A stretch of DNA of 41,549 nt, from positions 1-41,549 of the forward strand of contig JAKAFK010000028.1 in assembly GCA_021817985.1 (NCBI GenBank), given 5' to 3'. This DNA comes from Pseudomonadota bacterium (GTDB taxonomy: Bacteria > Pseudomonadota > Gammaproteobacteria > Burkholderiales > JAKAFK01). Shown in pieces: positions 1-8,274 of the stretch (within the stretch, counting starts at the first letter, position 1; each line of letters opens with the position of its first letter). The translations under genes and the position numbers were made by a program. Under the pieces are notes generated by a model. The model was given only the letters and a program-made list of their open reading frames with translations. It did no database searches and was not told the DNA's origin.

Positions 1-110
1 TGCCAGAATCGGTAGCAGCTGTTCAAATTCAAATCGACACCACCCATCGTCGCCTCGAATACCGCGTCAATCATGGCTTTCAGAGAATGGACCCCAACAT
101 TAACCGGACG
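1..110 (-). other. Unidentified fragment at window edge, next to broken tnpB
   Basis: Between the point where tnpB homology stops (about 116) and the window edge, the sequence no longer matches a TnpB. On the minus strand one frame is open from about 108 to the edge, with an ATG at 74 that begins MIDAVFEATMGG. I do not recognise it. It is probably the sequence that truncated tnpB, either another element or the original flanking DNA. The fragment is too short to call a gene. Confidence 0.2.
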
Positions 111-925
111 CTAGTGAGCCTGGCTGATGTTTTGTGCAAAAAATCTTTACGTCTATTGGCGATGCGACGGGTTTCAGCAGACAACTTCGCGACCGCCTTG
201 CGCCGATTATTGCTCTGCTTATTGGTTTTGCGGCTGACCGCCTGCTGCAATACCTTGAGTTTTTGCCGTTGAGGCTTATCCAGGCAGCGAGGGTTTGGAA
301 TGGAAAGCGTTTTATCGCCTTCAGAGCAAACCGTGGCGAAAGTTTCCAGCCCCCAGTCCATCCCCATTGCCTGAGCGCCGGAAGTGCGCTTCGGCGCACA
401 CTCTACGGTGACTGACAAATACCAGCGCCCGTCCTTATGTTGAACCTCAGCCGTTTTGATAACGCCTGGCGTTCTGGCTTTACCACGCATCTTGACCATA
501 CCAACACCAGACAGCCGCACCTGACCATGCTTCATGCCTTCTCCAGCATGAAGACGCCAGCCGTCGCCATGCGTGTTATATCCCCATCCTGAATAACGCT
601 GCAGGGGCTTGAAGCGCGGAAAGCCGGGTGTTTCGCCGGCTTTGACTCGGCGAAAAAAAGCCTGATACGCAAGGTCTAAGCGCTTAAGGGTATTTTGCTG
701 GGATTGTGCGTTGACATTCGCCAATGCCGGGCAGGAAGAGCGCCATTGGGTCAATGATTTTGCTTGAGCATTGTAACCGGGAGACTTGCCCGTTTCCTTG
801 TACGCATTGATCCGCTCTTCCAGAGCGGTGTTATACAAGCGCTGATGCAAACCCAGCAGTTCGCCCAGTCGCTCTGATTGAGCGACGTTGGGATACAGGC
901 GGAATGTGACTTTACGGAGAACCAT
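80..925 (-). pseudogene. tnpB: TnpB (IS200/IS605 RNA-guided nuclease), 3'-truncated
   Basis: The first 270 residues are typical TnpB: N-terminal MVLRKVTFRLYP, the helical and WED region, and the RuvC-I motif MGMDWGLETFAT with the first catalytic aspartate at about residue 190. The frame is normal through RRKDFLHKTSARL and then ends in 11 unrelated residues. A full TnpB has about 370-400 residues; the missing part holds the RuvC-II glutamate, the zinc finger and RuvC-III. The protein cannot be an active nuclease. The usual guide-RNA region at the 3' end of tnpB is also gone. It is divergent from tnpA, with 21 bp between the two start codons. Base composition is visibly less GC-rich than the chromosomal genes, as expected for acquired DNA. 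Confidence 0.85.
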
Positions 926-946
926 GTCTCATCATACAATACAGTT

Positions 947-1366
947 ATGGAAAAGCAACATACCGTAAGAACTTTACATCATTGTGTTTTTAACTTGAGC
1001 CATCATTTAGTTCTTGTAACTAAATATCGCCGTAAATGCATCACCGCGCCGATGCTGGAAAGGCTGAAAGTGGTTTGCACTGAGCTGACCAAAAAATGGG
1101 AATGTGAGCTACTGGAATTCAATGGTGAAGCGGATCATGTTCATTTATTGCTATCCCTTAACCCGAAGGTCGCGCCCTCGGTATTTGTGAACAATCTCAA
1201 AACAGTGAGCAGCCGGTACATCAGGAAAGATTTTGCGGAGGATCTGGCAAAAGTGTATTGGAAGCAGCCAGTGTTCTGGAGTCGCAGCTATTGCATCATC
1301 ACTTGTGGCGGCGCACCGTTATCGGTGATCAAGCAATACATCGAGCAGCAAGAAGCACCCCATTGA
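947..1366 (+). CDS. tnpA: IS200-type transposase TnpA (Y1 HUH)
   Basis: This is a 139-residue single-strand transposase of the Y1 HUH family, full length for IS200. The metal-binding HUH motif is His64-Val-His66 in GEADHVHLLLSLNP. The catalytic tyrosine is Tyr131 in VIKQYIEQQ. The family excises and inserts single-stranded circles using hairpins at the element ends. I chose the ATG at 947 (MEKQHTVRTLHH) because it gives the usual family N-terminus; an in-frame extension upstream overlaps tnpB and does not look like protein. The stop codon lies inside a perfect hairpin (1364-1380) that is part of the element end. The gene looks intact, so this TnpA could act on related ends elsewhere. Confidence 0.92.
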   Translation: MEKQHTVRTLHHCVFNLSHHLVLVTKYRRKCITAPMLERLKVVCTELTKKWECELLEFNGEADHVHLLLSLNPKVAPSVFVNNLKTVSSRYIRKDFAEDLAKVYWKQPVFWSRSYCIITCGGAPLSVIKQYIEQQEAPH

Positions 1367-1380
1367 CCGCTACGCGGTCA
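1364..1380 (+). repeat. Subterminal hairpin of the IS200/IS605 end
   Basis: A perfect inverted repeat, TGACCGC, loop TAC, GCGGTCA, overlaps the tnpA stop codon. IS200-type transposases recognise such hairpins. A close relative, GACCGC-TTT-GCGGTC, lies at 38860-38874 at the end of the IscB element. Confidence 0.75.
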
Positions 1381-1612
1381 GCGCCGCCTCACCACCAGCC
1401 AAGCGCAAAACCGGTTCGGGAATCGCTATGGCTGGAGTACTGCGGCGCAAATCGGATAGACCCACCTTATGGCGCGTCGCGTAAGTTCGATTGCGCACAT
1501 CTGTCTTTGGCAGGTATAAAGGGCGACGGCTTCGGCTGGCACAATGCGCTCCGCACCTCGGGTGCGCGTTGTGCATCCCCGTTCGTCACTACGCGTCATG
1601 AGGACATTAATA

Positions 1613-2062
1613 ATGAAAAAATTTTGGCTGGGTGCCTTTGGAGTCCTGTTTGCGATCAACGCTTCCGCCGCCGTCAATGGGCTCGCCGTCAAGGAGAGCA
1701 AGTACGGCGTCAACCGGACGATGGAACGCCTTGAAAAGGCCCTGCAGGCCAAGGGCATGACGCTATTTGCCCTCATCAACCATAGCGCAGAGGCCGAGAA
1801 GGTCGGCATGAAGATGCGGCCGACGCAACTCCTCATCTTCGGCAATCCCAAAGGCGGGACGCGGCTCATGAATGCCGCGCCCACCGTCGCCATCGATCTG
1901 CCGATGAAGGCCATCGTCTGGCAAGGGCCCAAGGGGCACGTATGGCTGGCCTACAACACCATGGAATACCTCAAGACGCGTCACGACATCAAGGGCATGG
2001 GACAGCTCATCGGCAAGCTCGATGGGATGCTCGACACCGTGACCAATCAGGTCGTGAACTAG
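1613..2062 (+). CDS. Secreted DUF302-family protein
   Basis: This is a 149-residue protein with an N-terminal signal peptide (MKKFWLGAFGVLFAINASAA), so it is probably periplasmic. The mature part is a single DUF302 domain, recognised by GMTLFALINHSAEAEKVG, the LLIFGNP strand with a conserved glycine, and the IDLPMKAIVW stretch. The biochemical function of the family is not established. I chose the ATG at 1613 because it begins the signal peptide; an ATG at 1598 would add five residues. It lies 158 bp upstream of soeA on the same strand and may be co-transcribed. DUF302 proteins do occur near sulfur-oxidation genes, but a role in sulfite oxidation is only inference here. Confidence 0.8.
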   Translation: MKKFWLGAFGVLFAINASAAVNGLAVKESKYGVNRTMERLEKALQAKGMTLFALINHSAEAEKVGMKMRPTQLLIFGNPKGGTRLMNAAPTVAIDLPMKAIVWQGPKGHVWLAYNTMEYLKTRHDIKGMGQLIGKLDGMLDTVTNQVVN

Positions 2063-2220
2063 CCGGCGGCAGGTTTCTTTCCGGGAGCACGAGCGACCCG
2101 CGCGGGCATGCCATGGCGGACCCGATCAAGCGTCGATGTAAGAGTTGATTAAGTATGCCGCAGGGTTCATGCTGTGCGTTTTTTGAACTGCCCATTCGGG
2201 CGCCGGAATGATGGCGAGAC

Positions 2221-5121
2221 ATGTCCCAGACTACTGATACTGCCGATTCGCCGACCCAGCAAGAGGAAGTGCGCACCACCACCTGCTACATGTGCGCCTG
2301 CCGCTGCGGCATCAAGGTGCACCTGAAGAACGGCGAGGTGCGCTTCATCGAGGGGAATCCAGATCACCCCCTGAACCAGGGCGTGCTGTGCGCCAAGGGC
2401 TCCAGCGGCATCATGAAGCAGTACTCGCCTGCCCGGCTGACCCAGCCGCTGCGCCGCAAGCCCGGCGCCGAACGGGGTGCCGGGGAGTTCGAGGAGATCT
2501 CGTGGGAGGAAGCCTTCGGCATCCTGGAAGAGCGGCTCACGAGGATCCGCTCGACCGATCCCAAGAAATTCGCCCTATTCACCGGTCGCGACCAGATGCA
2601 GGCCCTGACCGGATTGTTCGCGCGCCAGTTCGGCACCCCCAACTACGCGGCCCACGGCGGCTTCTGTTCGGTCAACATGGCGGCCGGCCTGATCTATACC
2701 ATCGGCGGCTCGTTCTGGGAGTTCGGCGGCCCCGACCTCGACCGCGCCAAGCTGTTCGTCATGATCGGCACCGCCGAGGATCATCACTCCAACCCGATGA
2801 AGATCGCGCTGTCCAAGTTCAAGCGCAACGGGGGCCGCTTCATCTCCATCAATCCGGTGCGTACGGGATATTCGGCGATCGCCGATGAGTGGATCCCGAT
2901 CAGGCCCGGGACCGACGGTGCGCTGCTGCTCGCATTGATTCACGAAATCATCAAGCATGGGCTGTACGACCGCGATTTCCTGGTTCAGTACTCGAACGCC
3001 GCCGAGTTGGTCAACCAGGATCCGGCGAGCGCGGAATACGGCATGTTCGTGCGCTTCGAGGTACCCCCCGAAGAAGGCTGCTTCGACCCCCAGAACAAAC
3101 TGTGGTGGGATCGCGAAATGGACCGTCCGGTGTCGACCATGACCCCGGGGGTCGAGCCCCGCCTGCTCGGCGCCTTCACCCTGCCGGATGGCACGCCCGT
3201 GAAGACCGCCTTCGAATTGCTCAAGGAACGGGTCGCCGCCTACACCCCGGACTGGGCTGCCGGCATCACCGGCATTCCCAAGGAGACCATCATCCGGCTG
3301 GCCCACGAGATGGGGGTCACGGCCCGCGATCAACGGATCGAGTTGCCCATCGCCTGGACCGACGTCTGGGACAACGAGCACGAGACCGTAACCGGCAACC
3401 CGGTCGCGTTCCACGCCATGCGCGGTCTGGCCGCCCATTCCAACGGTTTCCATACCATCCGCGCCTTGGGGATCCTGATGTCCATCCTGGGGACCATCGA
3501 CCGGCCGGGCGGCTTCCGCCACAAAGCGCCGTTTCCCCGCCCGATCCCGCCTTGCGCGAAGACCCCGATCCGGCCGGAGGACGTGCAGCCGGACATGCCG
3601 TTGAACGGCATGCCGCTCGGCTGGCCGGCAGATCCCGACGACCTGTTCGTCGACGACGACGGCAATCCGGTGCGCATCGACAAAGCTTTCTCCTGGGAAT
3701 ATCCGCTTTCCGTGCACGGCCTGATGCACAACGTCATCACCAACGCCTGGCGCGGCGATCCCTATAAGATCGACACCCTGCTCATCTTCATGGCCAACAT
3801 GTCGTGGAACTCGACCATGAACGCGGAGCAGGTGCGCAAGATGCTCAACGACAAGGACGAGAAAGGCGACTACAGGATTCCGTTCATCACCGTCGCCGAC
3901 GCCTTTCAGTCCGAAATGGTGGCCTTCGCAGACCTGGTGCTGCCCGACACCACCTACCTCGAGCGACACGACGTCATGTCCATGCTCGACCGACCGATCT
4001 CGGAATTCGACGGCCCGGTCGACTCCGTGCGCATCCCCGTGCTCCCGCCCACCGGCCAGTGCAAGCCGTTCCAGGAGGTGCTGATCGAGATGGGCACCCG
4101 CCTGAAGCTCCCCGCGTTCGTCGACAAGGACGGCAAGCGCAAGTACCGCGACTACCCGGACTTTATCGTCAACTTCGAGACCGCCCCCCGTTCCGGGATT
4201 GGCTTTCTGGCCGGATGGCGCGGGCGTGGCGGCGAGAAGTCGATGAAGGGCGAGCCCAACCCGAACCAGTGGGAGATGTACGAAAAGAACAACTGCGTCT
4301 TCCAGTACCACCTGCCGAAGTCCTACCAGTACATGCGCAACTGGAACCAGGGCTACCTGCAGTGGGCCCAGGCCCACGGCATGACCCGGCACGCCGAACC
4401 GATCAACGTGCACATCTATTCGGAAGTGCTGCAGAAGTTCCGCCTGGCGGCGCAGGGCCGCGGTGACGGCCGCCAACCGCCGGCGCACCTCAAGCAGCGC
4501 GTCGAGACCTACTTCGACCCGCTGCCGTTCTATTACGAGCCGCTCGAGGCCAGCCTCACGGACAAGCGCAAGTATCCGCTGAGCGCCGTGACCCAGCGGC
4601 CCATGGCCATGTATCACTCCTGGGACAGCCAGAACGCCTGGCTGCGCCAGATCCACACCTACAACCACTTGTACGTGAATCCGAAGACGGCGGCCTCACA
4701 GGGCATCGTCGACGATGACTGGATCTGGGTCGAATCGCAATGGGGCAAGGTCCGCTGCATGGCGCGGCTGTCCGAGGCGGTCGAACCGGGCACGGTTTGG
4801 ACCTGGAACGCCATCGGCAAGGCGGCAGGCGCCTGGAACCTGGACCCGTCGGCCAACGAGTCCAAGCAGGGCTTCCTGCTCAACCATGTGATCAGCGAGG
4901 AACTGCCGGCGCAGACGTCAGGCGAGCATCTGTCCAACTCCGACCCGGTCACCGGGCAGGCGGCCTGGTACGACGTCCGGGTACGCATCTACAAGGCGGC
5001 CGAGGACGAGCCGCATGAAACCTCGCCGCAATTCGCCCCGGTGCCCCCGGCGCCGGGCACGAGTCGACGCCGTCCATGGCAGAACTATTTCGCCGGCAAG
5101 TTCACGGGGAGGGGCAAATGA
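2221..5121 (+). CDS. soeA: SoeA, molybdopterin subunit of cytoplasmic sulfite dehydrogenase
   Basis: This is a 966-residue enzyme of the bis-MGD (DMSO reductase) superfamily. An N-terminal [4Fe-4S] motif is formed by Cys22, Cys25, Cys29 and Cys57. The probable molybdenum-ligand cysteine is Cys149 in GGFCSVNMAAG. There is no twin-arginine signal, so the enzyme should stay in the cytoplasm. That separates SoeA from the exported thiosulfate and polysulfide reductases (PhsA, PsrA) of the same family. SoeABC oxidises sulfite to sulfate and passes electrons to quinone in sulfur oxidisers. The order A-B-C, the sizes and the dimeric ferredoxin-like and NrfD-like partners fit. It overlaps soeB by ATGA. 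The substrate is inferred; another Mo-oxidoreductase role cannot be excluded. Confidence 0.85.
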   Translation: MSQTTDTADSPTQQEEVRTTTCYMCACRCGIKVHLKNGEVRFIEGNPDHPLNQGVLCAKGSSGIMKQYSPARLTQPLRRKPGAERGAGEFEEISWEEAFGILEERLTRIRSTDPKKFALFTGRDQMQALTGLFARQFGTPNYAAHGGFCSVNMAAGLIYTIGGSFWEFGGPDLDRAKLFVMIGTAEDHHSNPMKIALSKFKRNGGRFISINPVRTGYSAIADEWIPIRPGTDGALLLALIHEIIKHGLYDRDFLVQYSNAAELVNQDPASAEYGMFVRFEVPPEEGCFDPQNKLWWDREMDRPVSTMTPGVEPRLLGAFTLPDGTPVKTAFELLKERVAAYTPDWAAGITGIPKETIIRLAHEMGVTARDQRIELPIAWTDVWDNEHETVTGNPVAFHAMRGLAAHSNGFHTIRALGILMSILGTIDRPGGFRHKAPFPRPIPPCAKTPIRPEDVQPDMPLNGMPLGWPADPDDLFVDDDGNPVRIDKAFSWEYPLSVHGLMHNVITNAWRGDPYKIDTLLIFMANMSWNSTMNAEQVRKMLNDKDEKGDYRIPFITVADAFQSEMVAFADLVLPDTTYLERHDVMSMLDRPISEFDGPVDSVRIPVLPPTGQCKPFQEVLIEMGTRLKLPAFVDKDGKRKYRDYPDFIVNFETAPRSGIGFLAGWRGRGGEKSMKGEPNPNQWEMYEKNNCVFQYHLPKSYQYMRNWNQGYLQWAQAHGMTRHAEPINVHIYSEVLQKFRLAAQGRGDGRQPPAHLKQRVETYFDPLPFYYEPLEASLTDKRKYPLSAVTQRPMAMYHSWDSQNAWLRQIHTYNHLYVNPKTAASQGIVDDDWIWVESQWGKVRCMARLSEAVEPGTVWTWNAIGKAAGAWNLDPSANESKQGFLLNHVISEELPAQTSGEHLSNSDPVTGQAAWYDVRVRIYKAAEDEPHETSPQFAPVPPAPGTSRRRPWQNYFAGKFTGRGK

Positions 5122-5843
5122 CCCAACTCGCCCTCGTCATCGACCTCAACGTCTGCGTCGGCTGCCATGCCTGCGTGACGAGCTGCAAGCAGTGGAACAC
5201 CTCCGGCCAGGCCGGTCCGCTGTTCGACGACAACCCCTACGCCCAGGATCCGACCGGCACCTTCTTCAACCGGGTGCAGACCTTCGAGGTCGGGGAATTC
5301 CCCTGCACCGAGACGATCCACTTCCCGAAGAGCTGCCTGCACTGCGAGGAGGCGCCTTGCGTGCCGGTCTGCCCGACGGGGGCCTCGTACAAGCGGGCCG
5401 AGGACGGCATCGTCCTGGTGGATTACGACAAGTGCATCGGCTGCAAGTACTGCTCCTGGGCCTGCCCCTATGGGGCGCGCGAGTTCGACGAGAACCAGAA
5501 GGTGATGAAGAAGTGCACCCTGTGCGTCGACCGCATCTACGACATGACGATTCCCGCGGAGCGGCGCAAGCCGGCCTGCGTGATCGCGTGCCCGACGAAC
5601 GCCCGCCTGTTCGGCGATGTGCACGATCCCGAGTCCGAGGTCTCGATTGCCATTCGCGAGGCCGGCGGCTACCCGCTCATGCCGGAGTGGGGCACCAAGC
5701 CGGCCAACCATTACCTGCCGCGGCGCAAGACCAAGCTGCGGATCCACGAGGACGAGTTGGTCCGCGCCGACAATCCGCTCCGGAAGGAAGACATCCGCCA
5801 CGAAACGGGCAAGGACGTCACCCTCGACGACTGGCTGATGTAA
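5118..5843 (+). CDS. soeB: SoeB, four-cluster iron-sulfur subunit
   Basis: This is a 241-residue ferredoxin-type electron-transfer subunit. Four cysteine groups are visible: CVGCHACVTSC near the N-terminus, CLHCEEAPCVPVCP, CIGCKYCSWACP, and CTLCVDR followed by CVIACP. They should bind four Fe-S clusters that wire SoeA to the membrane subunit. The start at 5118 is preceded by GGGGAGGGG and overlaps the soeA stop codon (ATGA), indicating translational coupling. An upstream in-frame ATG at 5076 lies within soeA and would add 14 residues with no Fe-S motif. There is no signal peptide, which matches a cytoplasmic complex. Confidence 0.9.
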   Translation: MTQLALVIDLNVCVGCHACVTSCKQWNTSGQAGPLFDDNPYAQDPTGTFFNRVQTFEVGEFPCTETIHFPKSCLHCEEAPCVPVCPTGASYKRAEDGIVLVDYDKCIGCKYCSWACPYGAREFDENQKVMKKCTLCVDRIYDMTIPAERRKPACVIACPTNARLFGDVHDPESEVSIAIREAGGYPLMPEWGTKPANHYLPRRKTKLRIHEDELVRADNPLRKEDIRHETGKDVTLDDWLM

Positions 5844-5855
5844 TCCGAGCACACC

Positions 5856-6827
5856 ATGAATCCCGCATTTTCCGTGATTGTCCTCACCACACTGATCGGT
5901 GTCGGTCAGGGCCTGTTTCTGGCCCTTTTCTCGAGCCAGGCCTTCACCATCGTCAAGGTTCTGCCGAACCAGCCGAACAGCTACTACGCCCTGGGCGGGG
6001 TGATTGCCCTGTGCTTCCTGGCCGGCGGCCTGGTGGCCTCCTTCTTCCACCTGGGCCATCCCGAACGGGCTTGGCGCGCGGCGAGCCAGTGGCGCACCTC
6101 ATGGCTGTCGCGCGAGGTCATCGCCCTGCCGGCCGTGATGGGCCTGGTGTTCCTCTATGCCCTGGTCAACGGGGTCGGGCTGGACGCCAACCTCTACGGA
6201 TGGGGCCTGCCCGATCAGGTGGCGCTGACCGTCGGCGCCCTGGGTGTGGCCGCAACCCTGACGTTGTTCCTGTGCACGGGGATGATTTACGGCGCCATCA
6301 AGTTTCTGCAGGAATGGGCGACGCCGCTGACCGTGGTCAATTACTTCCTGCTGGGCTCGGCCTCCGGCTTCACGTTCGCCGCCGCCTATGCCGCCTTCGC
6401 GGCTCCGAAGATGGTGGCATTCTATGCCGGCTGGGCGATCACGCTGACCGTGGTCGCCTTCTTCACGCGCGCCGCCGCGCTGTTCCGCAACGCGCGGATC
6501 AAGCGGGTGGCGACCGTGCAGACTGCCATAGGCGTGCGCCATGCCAAGGTGCAGCAGCGTTCCATGGGTTTCATGGGGGGATCCTACAACACCCGCGAGT
6601 ATTTCCACGGGCGCACCGTGCTGTTCCTGAAGTCGGTCAAGTGGATCTTCCTCGTCCTGGTCTTTGCGGTGCCGGTCGCGCTGCTCTGGGCCGGCTGGGC
6701 CGGGGGCCACCCGGCCGCGCTCATGGCCGCCTTTGCCGTCCAATACGTCGGACTGCTGTTCGAGCGTTGGTTCTTCTTCGCCCAGGCCAGTCACCCGCAG
6801 AACCTGTACTACCAAGTTGTGGGTTGA
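5856..6827 (+). CDS. soeC: SoeC, membrane anchor (DmsC/NrfD type)
   Basis: This is a 323-residue hydrophobic protein with about eight membrane segments, for example VIVLTTLIGVGQGLFLALF, ALGGVIALCFLAGGLVASFF and IFLVLVFAVPVALLWAGWA. The FHLGHPERAWRA motif is typical of DmsC-type quinone-binding anchors. It should hold SoeAB on the cytoplasmic face of the membrane and reduce quinone. It starts 12 bp after soeB. It is the last gene of the operon, and the region beyond contains an IS200 relic rather than a clear terminator. Confidence 0.88.
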   Translation: MNPAFSVIVLTTLIGVGQGLFLALFSSQAFTIVKVLPNQPNSYYALGGVIALCFLAGGLVASFFHLGHPERAWRAASQWRTSWLSREVIALPAVMGLVFLYALVNGVGLDANLYGWGLPDQVALTVGALGVAATLTLFLCTGMIYGAIKFLQEWATPLTVVNYFLLGSASGFTFAAAYAAFAAPKMVAFYAGWAITLTVVAFFTRAAALFRNARIKRVATVQTAIGVRHAKVQQRSMGFMGGSYNTREYFHGRTVLFLKSVKWIFLVLVFAVPVALLWAGWAGGHPAALMAAFAVQYVGLLFERWFFFAQASHPQNLYYQVVG

Positions 6828-6989
6828 GCGTTCCGCCGGCGACGAACGACGCCGAGGCTCGCCGTCATGGCGCATCCGATGGAAGGCACCGCCTCGCGGG
6901 CGTTGGCCTGCCGCATGCGCTGGGCCACCTGCTCCGCGCCGGCAGTCGTTGCCCTTCTGTCGCCGTCCCATCCTGAACCCGGATTACGA

Positions 6990-7200
6990 TGTGTCTACCA
7001 GAACGCGCCGCAGTGCTCCGCCTATGATCGCGGAGCGATGTAGCGGGTGGTGAGGCGGCGCGATCGCCCATAGGGCGATCATTCCGGCCCTTCCTGTTGC
7101 TCGATGTATCGCCTGAGCACAGACTGCGGCGCATCACCCACAGTGAAAATGCAATAACGGGTAAGGTGAGATCGCGAGAGCGATGCAAGCTGCGATCCAA
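6990..7200 (-). mobile_element. Relic of an IS200-type element (tnpA 3' end plus terminal hairpin)
   Basis: On the minus strand, from about 7159 to the stop codon at 7079-7081, one frame reads RYCIFTVGDAPQ then SVLRRYIEQQEGPE. This matches the end of the intact TnpA at 947-1366 (SYCIITCGGAPL, SVIKQYIEQQEAPH), including the catalytic tyrosine. Just downstream, as in the intact copy, come a hairpin (7062-7080) and a 16-nt block identical to 1381-1396 (inverted, at 7046-7061). A further 14-of-15 match lies at 7005-7019. The rest of tnpA is missing. The relic lies between the convergent soeC and CobW-like genes. Confidence 0.75.
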
Positions 7201-7211
7201 CCTTACCCGTT
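7156..7211. repeat. Long inverted repeat between convergent genes
   Basis: Arms AACGGGTAAGGT (7156-7167) and ACCTTACCCGTT (7200-7211) pair over 12 bp. An inner stem GATCGC (7170-7175) pairs with GCGATC (7192-7197). It lies just past the end of the CobW-like gene and overlaps the tnpA relic. It may terminate transcription from either side, although it has no T-run, or be part of the relic. Confidence 0.5.
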
Positions 7212-7221
7212 CCACAGGCCG

Positions 7222-8274
7222 CTAGCGCCAATCCCCTGAAGTCAAGCTGTTCAACCGCTCGAGCGTGCGCTCCCGGCTCGGATAATAACCGATGAACATC
7301 ATCTGGGAGCTCGATGCCGCCTTGCGGGCCTGCTCATCGACATCGATGCGCGTGCGCACGCCCTGAATCAGGACGCGCCGCCCGCCCTCCCCCACGTTCA
7401 CGAGGCCTTTCGCCCGCAGCACCGGTTCGTCCTGGGCGATCAGCTGCAGCGCCCCGAGAAGCGCCTCGAGGTTCTGGCAGGTGTCCGTCCGCACGCTGAA
7501 GGATTGCCAGCCGGGATCCTTCACCTGAAAATGGCCGTGGCTGGTTGGCTCTTCGCCACGCGCAGACGGGCTTCCCTGCGGGGTTGGAACAGCGTCTGCG
7601 GTCTGCGGCGTGGCCCCCGCGTGCCGCGGGGCCGTGCGCGCAAAGGCTTCCTGGTGAAGTCGCAGTCCCAAAAGCAGCCTGGGCATGATCCGTGCATCAT
7701 AAGCGAGCTCGATGAAGCGCACGCCCGGGGCCAAGGTGCGCAGCCGCGTTTCCGCGGCCGACAGCGCGTCATCGGTGAGCGCATCGATCTTGTTGAGCAC
7801 GGCGAGATCGCTCGTCTCCAGCTGCGGCACGAACCATGGATCCAGGGTGGCCCTCGCTGCCTGTGCGTCCATCGCCAGAAGCTGCGGCGTGTCCACCACC
7901 GTCACCACCACGTCCAGCACGAAGTCGTCCTTGAATTCCGGTTCTTCGAGCTGCGCCATGACCGTCGTGGGCAATGCCCGGCCTGCCGTCTCCACCAGCA
8001 CATGATCGATGATCTCGTCTCGTGCGAGGATCTCACGCAGTGTCGGCGCGAGATCCTCACCCGTCCCATAAACGACAACGGCGCTGGGCACCCCGTGGAT
8101 CTCGACGTCCTCGTCCTGGGCGTGGACGCCTTCGATGGAGGCTTCGCCCAACTCGTTGACCACGACCGCCAGCCGCCGACGGCCGCTCTCGGCAATCAGA
8201 TGCGAGAGCAGCGTCGTCTTGCCGGCGCCCAAGAGTCCTGTAACGACAGTCACGGGGATACGCGGACCGCTCAT
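7222..8274 (-). CDS. CobW/COG0523-like GTPase lacking the CxCC metal motif
   Basis: This is a 350-residue P-loop GTPase of the G3E (CobW/YjiA/ZNG1) family. Walker A is GLLGAGKT (residues 13-20), the switch region contains VETAGRA, and the base-specificity motif is NKID. The C-terminal CobW_C domain contains KGLVNVGEGGRRVLIQG. Family members usually carry a GCxCC metal site between Walker A and the ETAG motif. Here that place reads VPSAVVVYGTGEDL with no cysteine, so metal binding must differ or be absent. AAGGAGG at 8281-8287 sits 6 nt before the ATG at 8274 and directly abuts a GTG at 8280, so the ATG is the better start. The metal or client protein cannot be told from the sequence. Confidence 0.82.
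   Translation of the reverse strand: MSGPRIPVTVVTGLLGAGKTTLLSHLIAESGRRRLAVVVNELGEASIEGVHAQDEDVEIHGVPSAVVVYGTGEDLAPTLREILARDEIIDHVLVETAGRALPTTVMAQLEEPEFKDDFVLDVVVTVVDTPQLLAMDAQAARATLDPWFVPQLETSDLAVLNKIDALTDDALSAAETRLRTLAPGVRFIELAYDARIMPRLLLGLRLHQEAFARTAPRHAGATPQTADAVPTPQGSPSARGEEPTSHGHFQVKDPGWQSFSVRTDTCQNLEALLGALQLIAQDEPVLRAKGLVNVGEGGRRVLIQGVRTRIDVDEQARKAASSSQMMFIGYYPSRERTLERLNSLTSGDWR

Larger units (their letters stand above)
116..1480. mobile_element. IS200/IS605-family element, tnpB side truncated
   Basis: The element carries divergent tnpB (minus) and tnpA (plus). Its tnpA-side end starts with the hairpin TGACCGC-TAC-GCGGTCA (1364-1380), followed by GCGCCGCCTCACCACC (1381-1396). That 16-mer recurs exactly, inverted, at 7046-7061 beside a tnpA relic, so it belongs to the element. 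Similarity to the relic resumes at 1434-1448, so the end probably extends to roughly 1460-1480. The tnpB-side end is missing. The exact outer boundary cannot be set from one copy. Confidence 0.7.

Noticed and set aside
2575..4668. Long minus-strand open frame opposite soeA
   Set aside because: It mirrors the soeA codons in GC-rich DNA, has low-complexity Val/Arg/Gly/His composition and no family motif, whereas soeA is clearly the gene.
7062..7080. Hairpin GATCGCCC-ATA-GGGCGATC as the soeC terminator
   Set aside because: No T-run follows, and its position after a relic tnpA stop, with a 16-nt match to the intact element end, shows it is an IS200 end hairpin.
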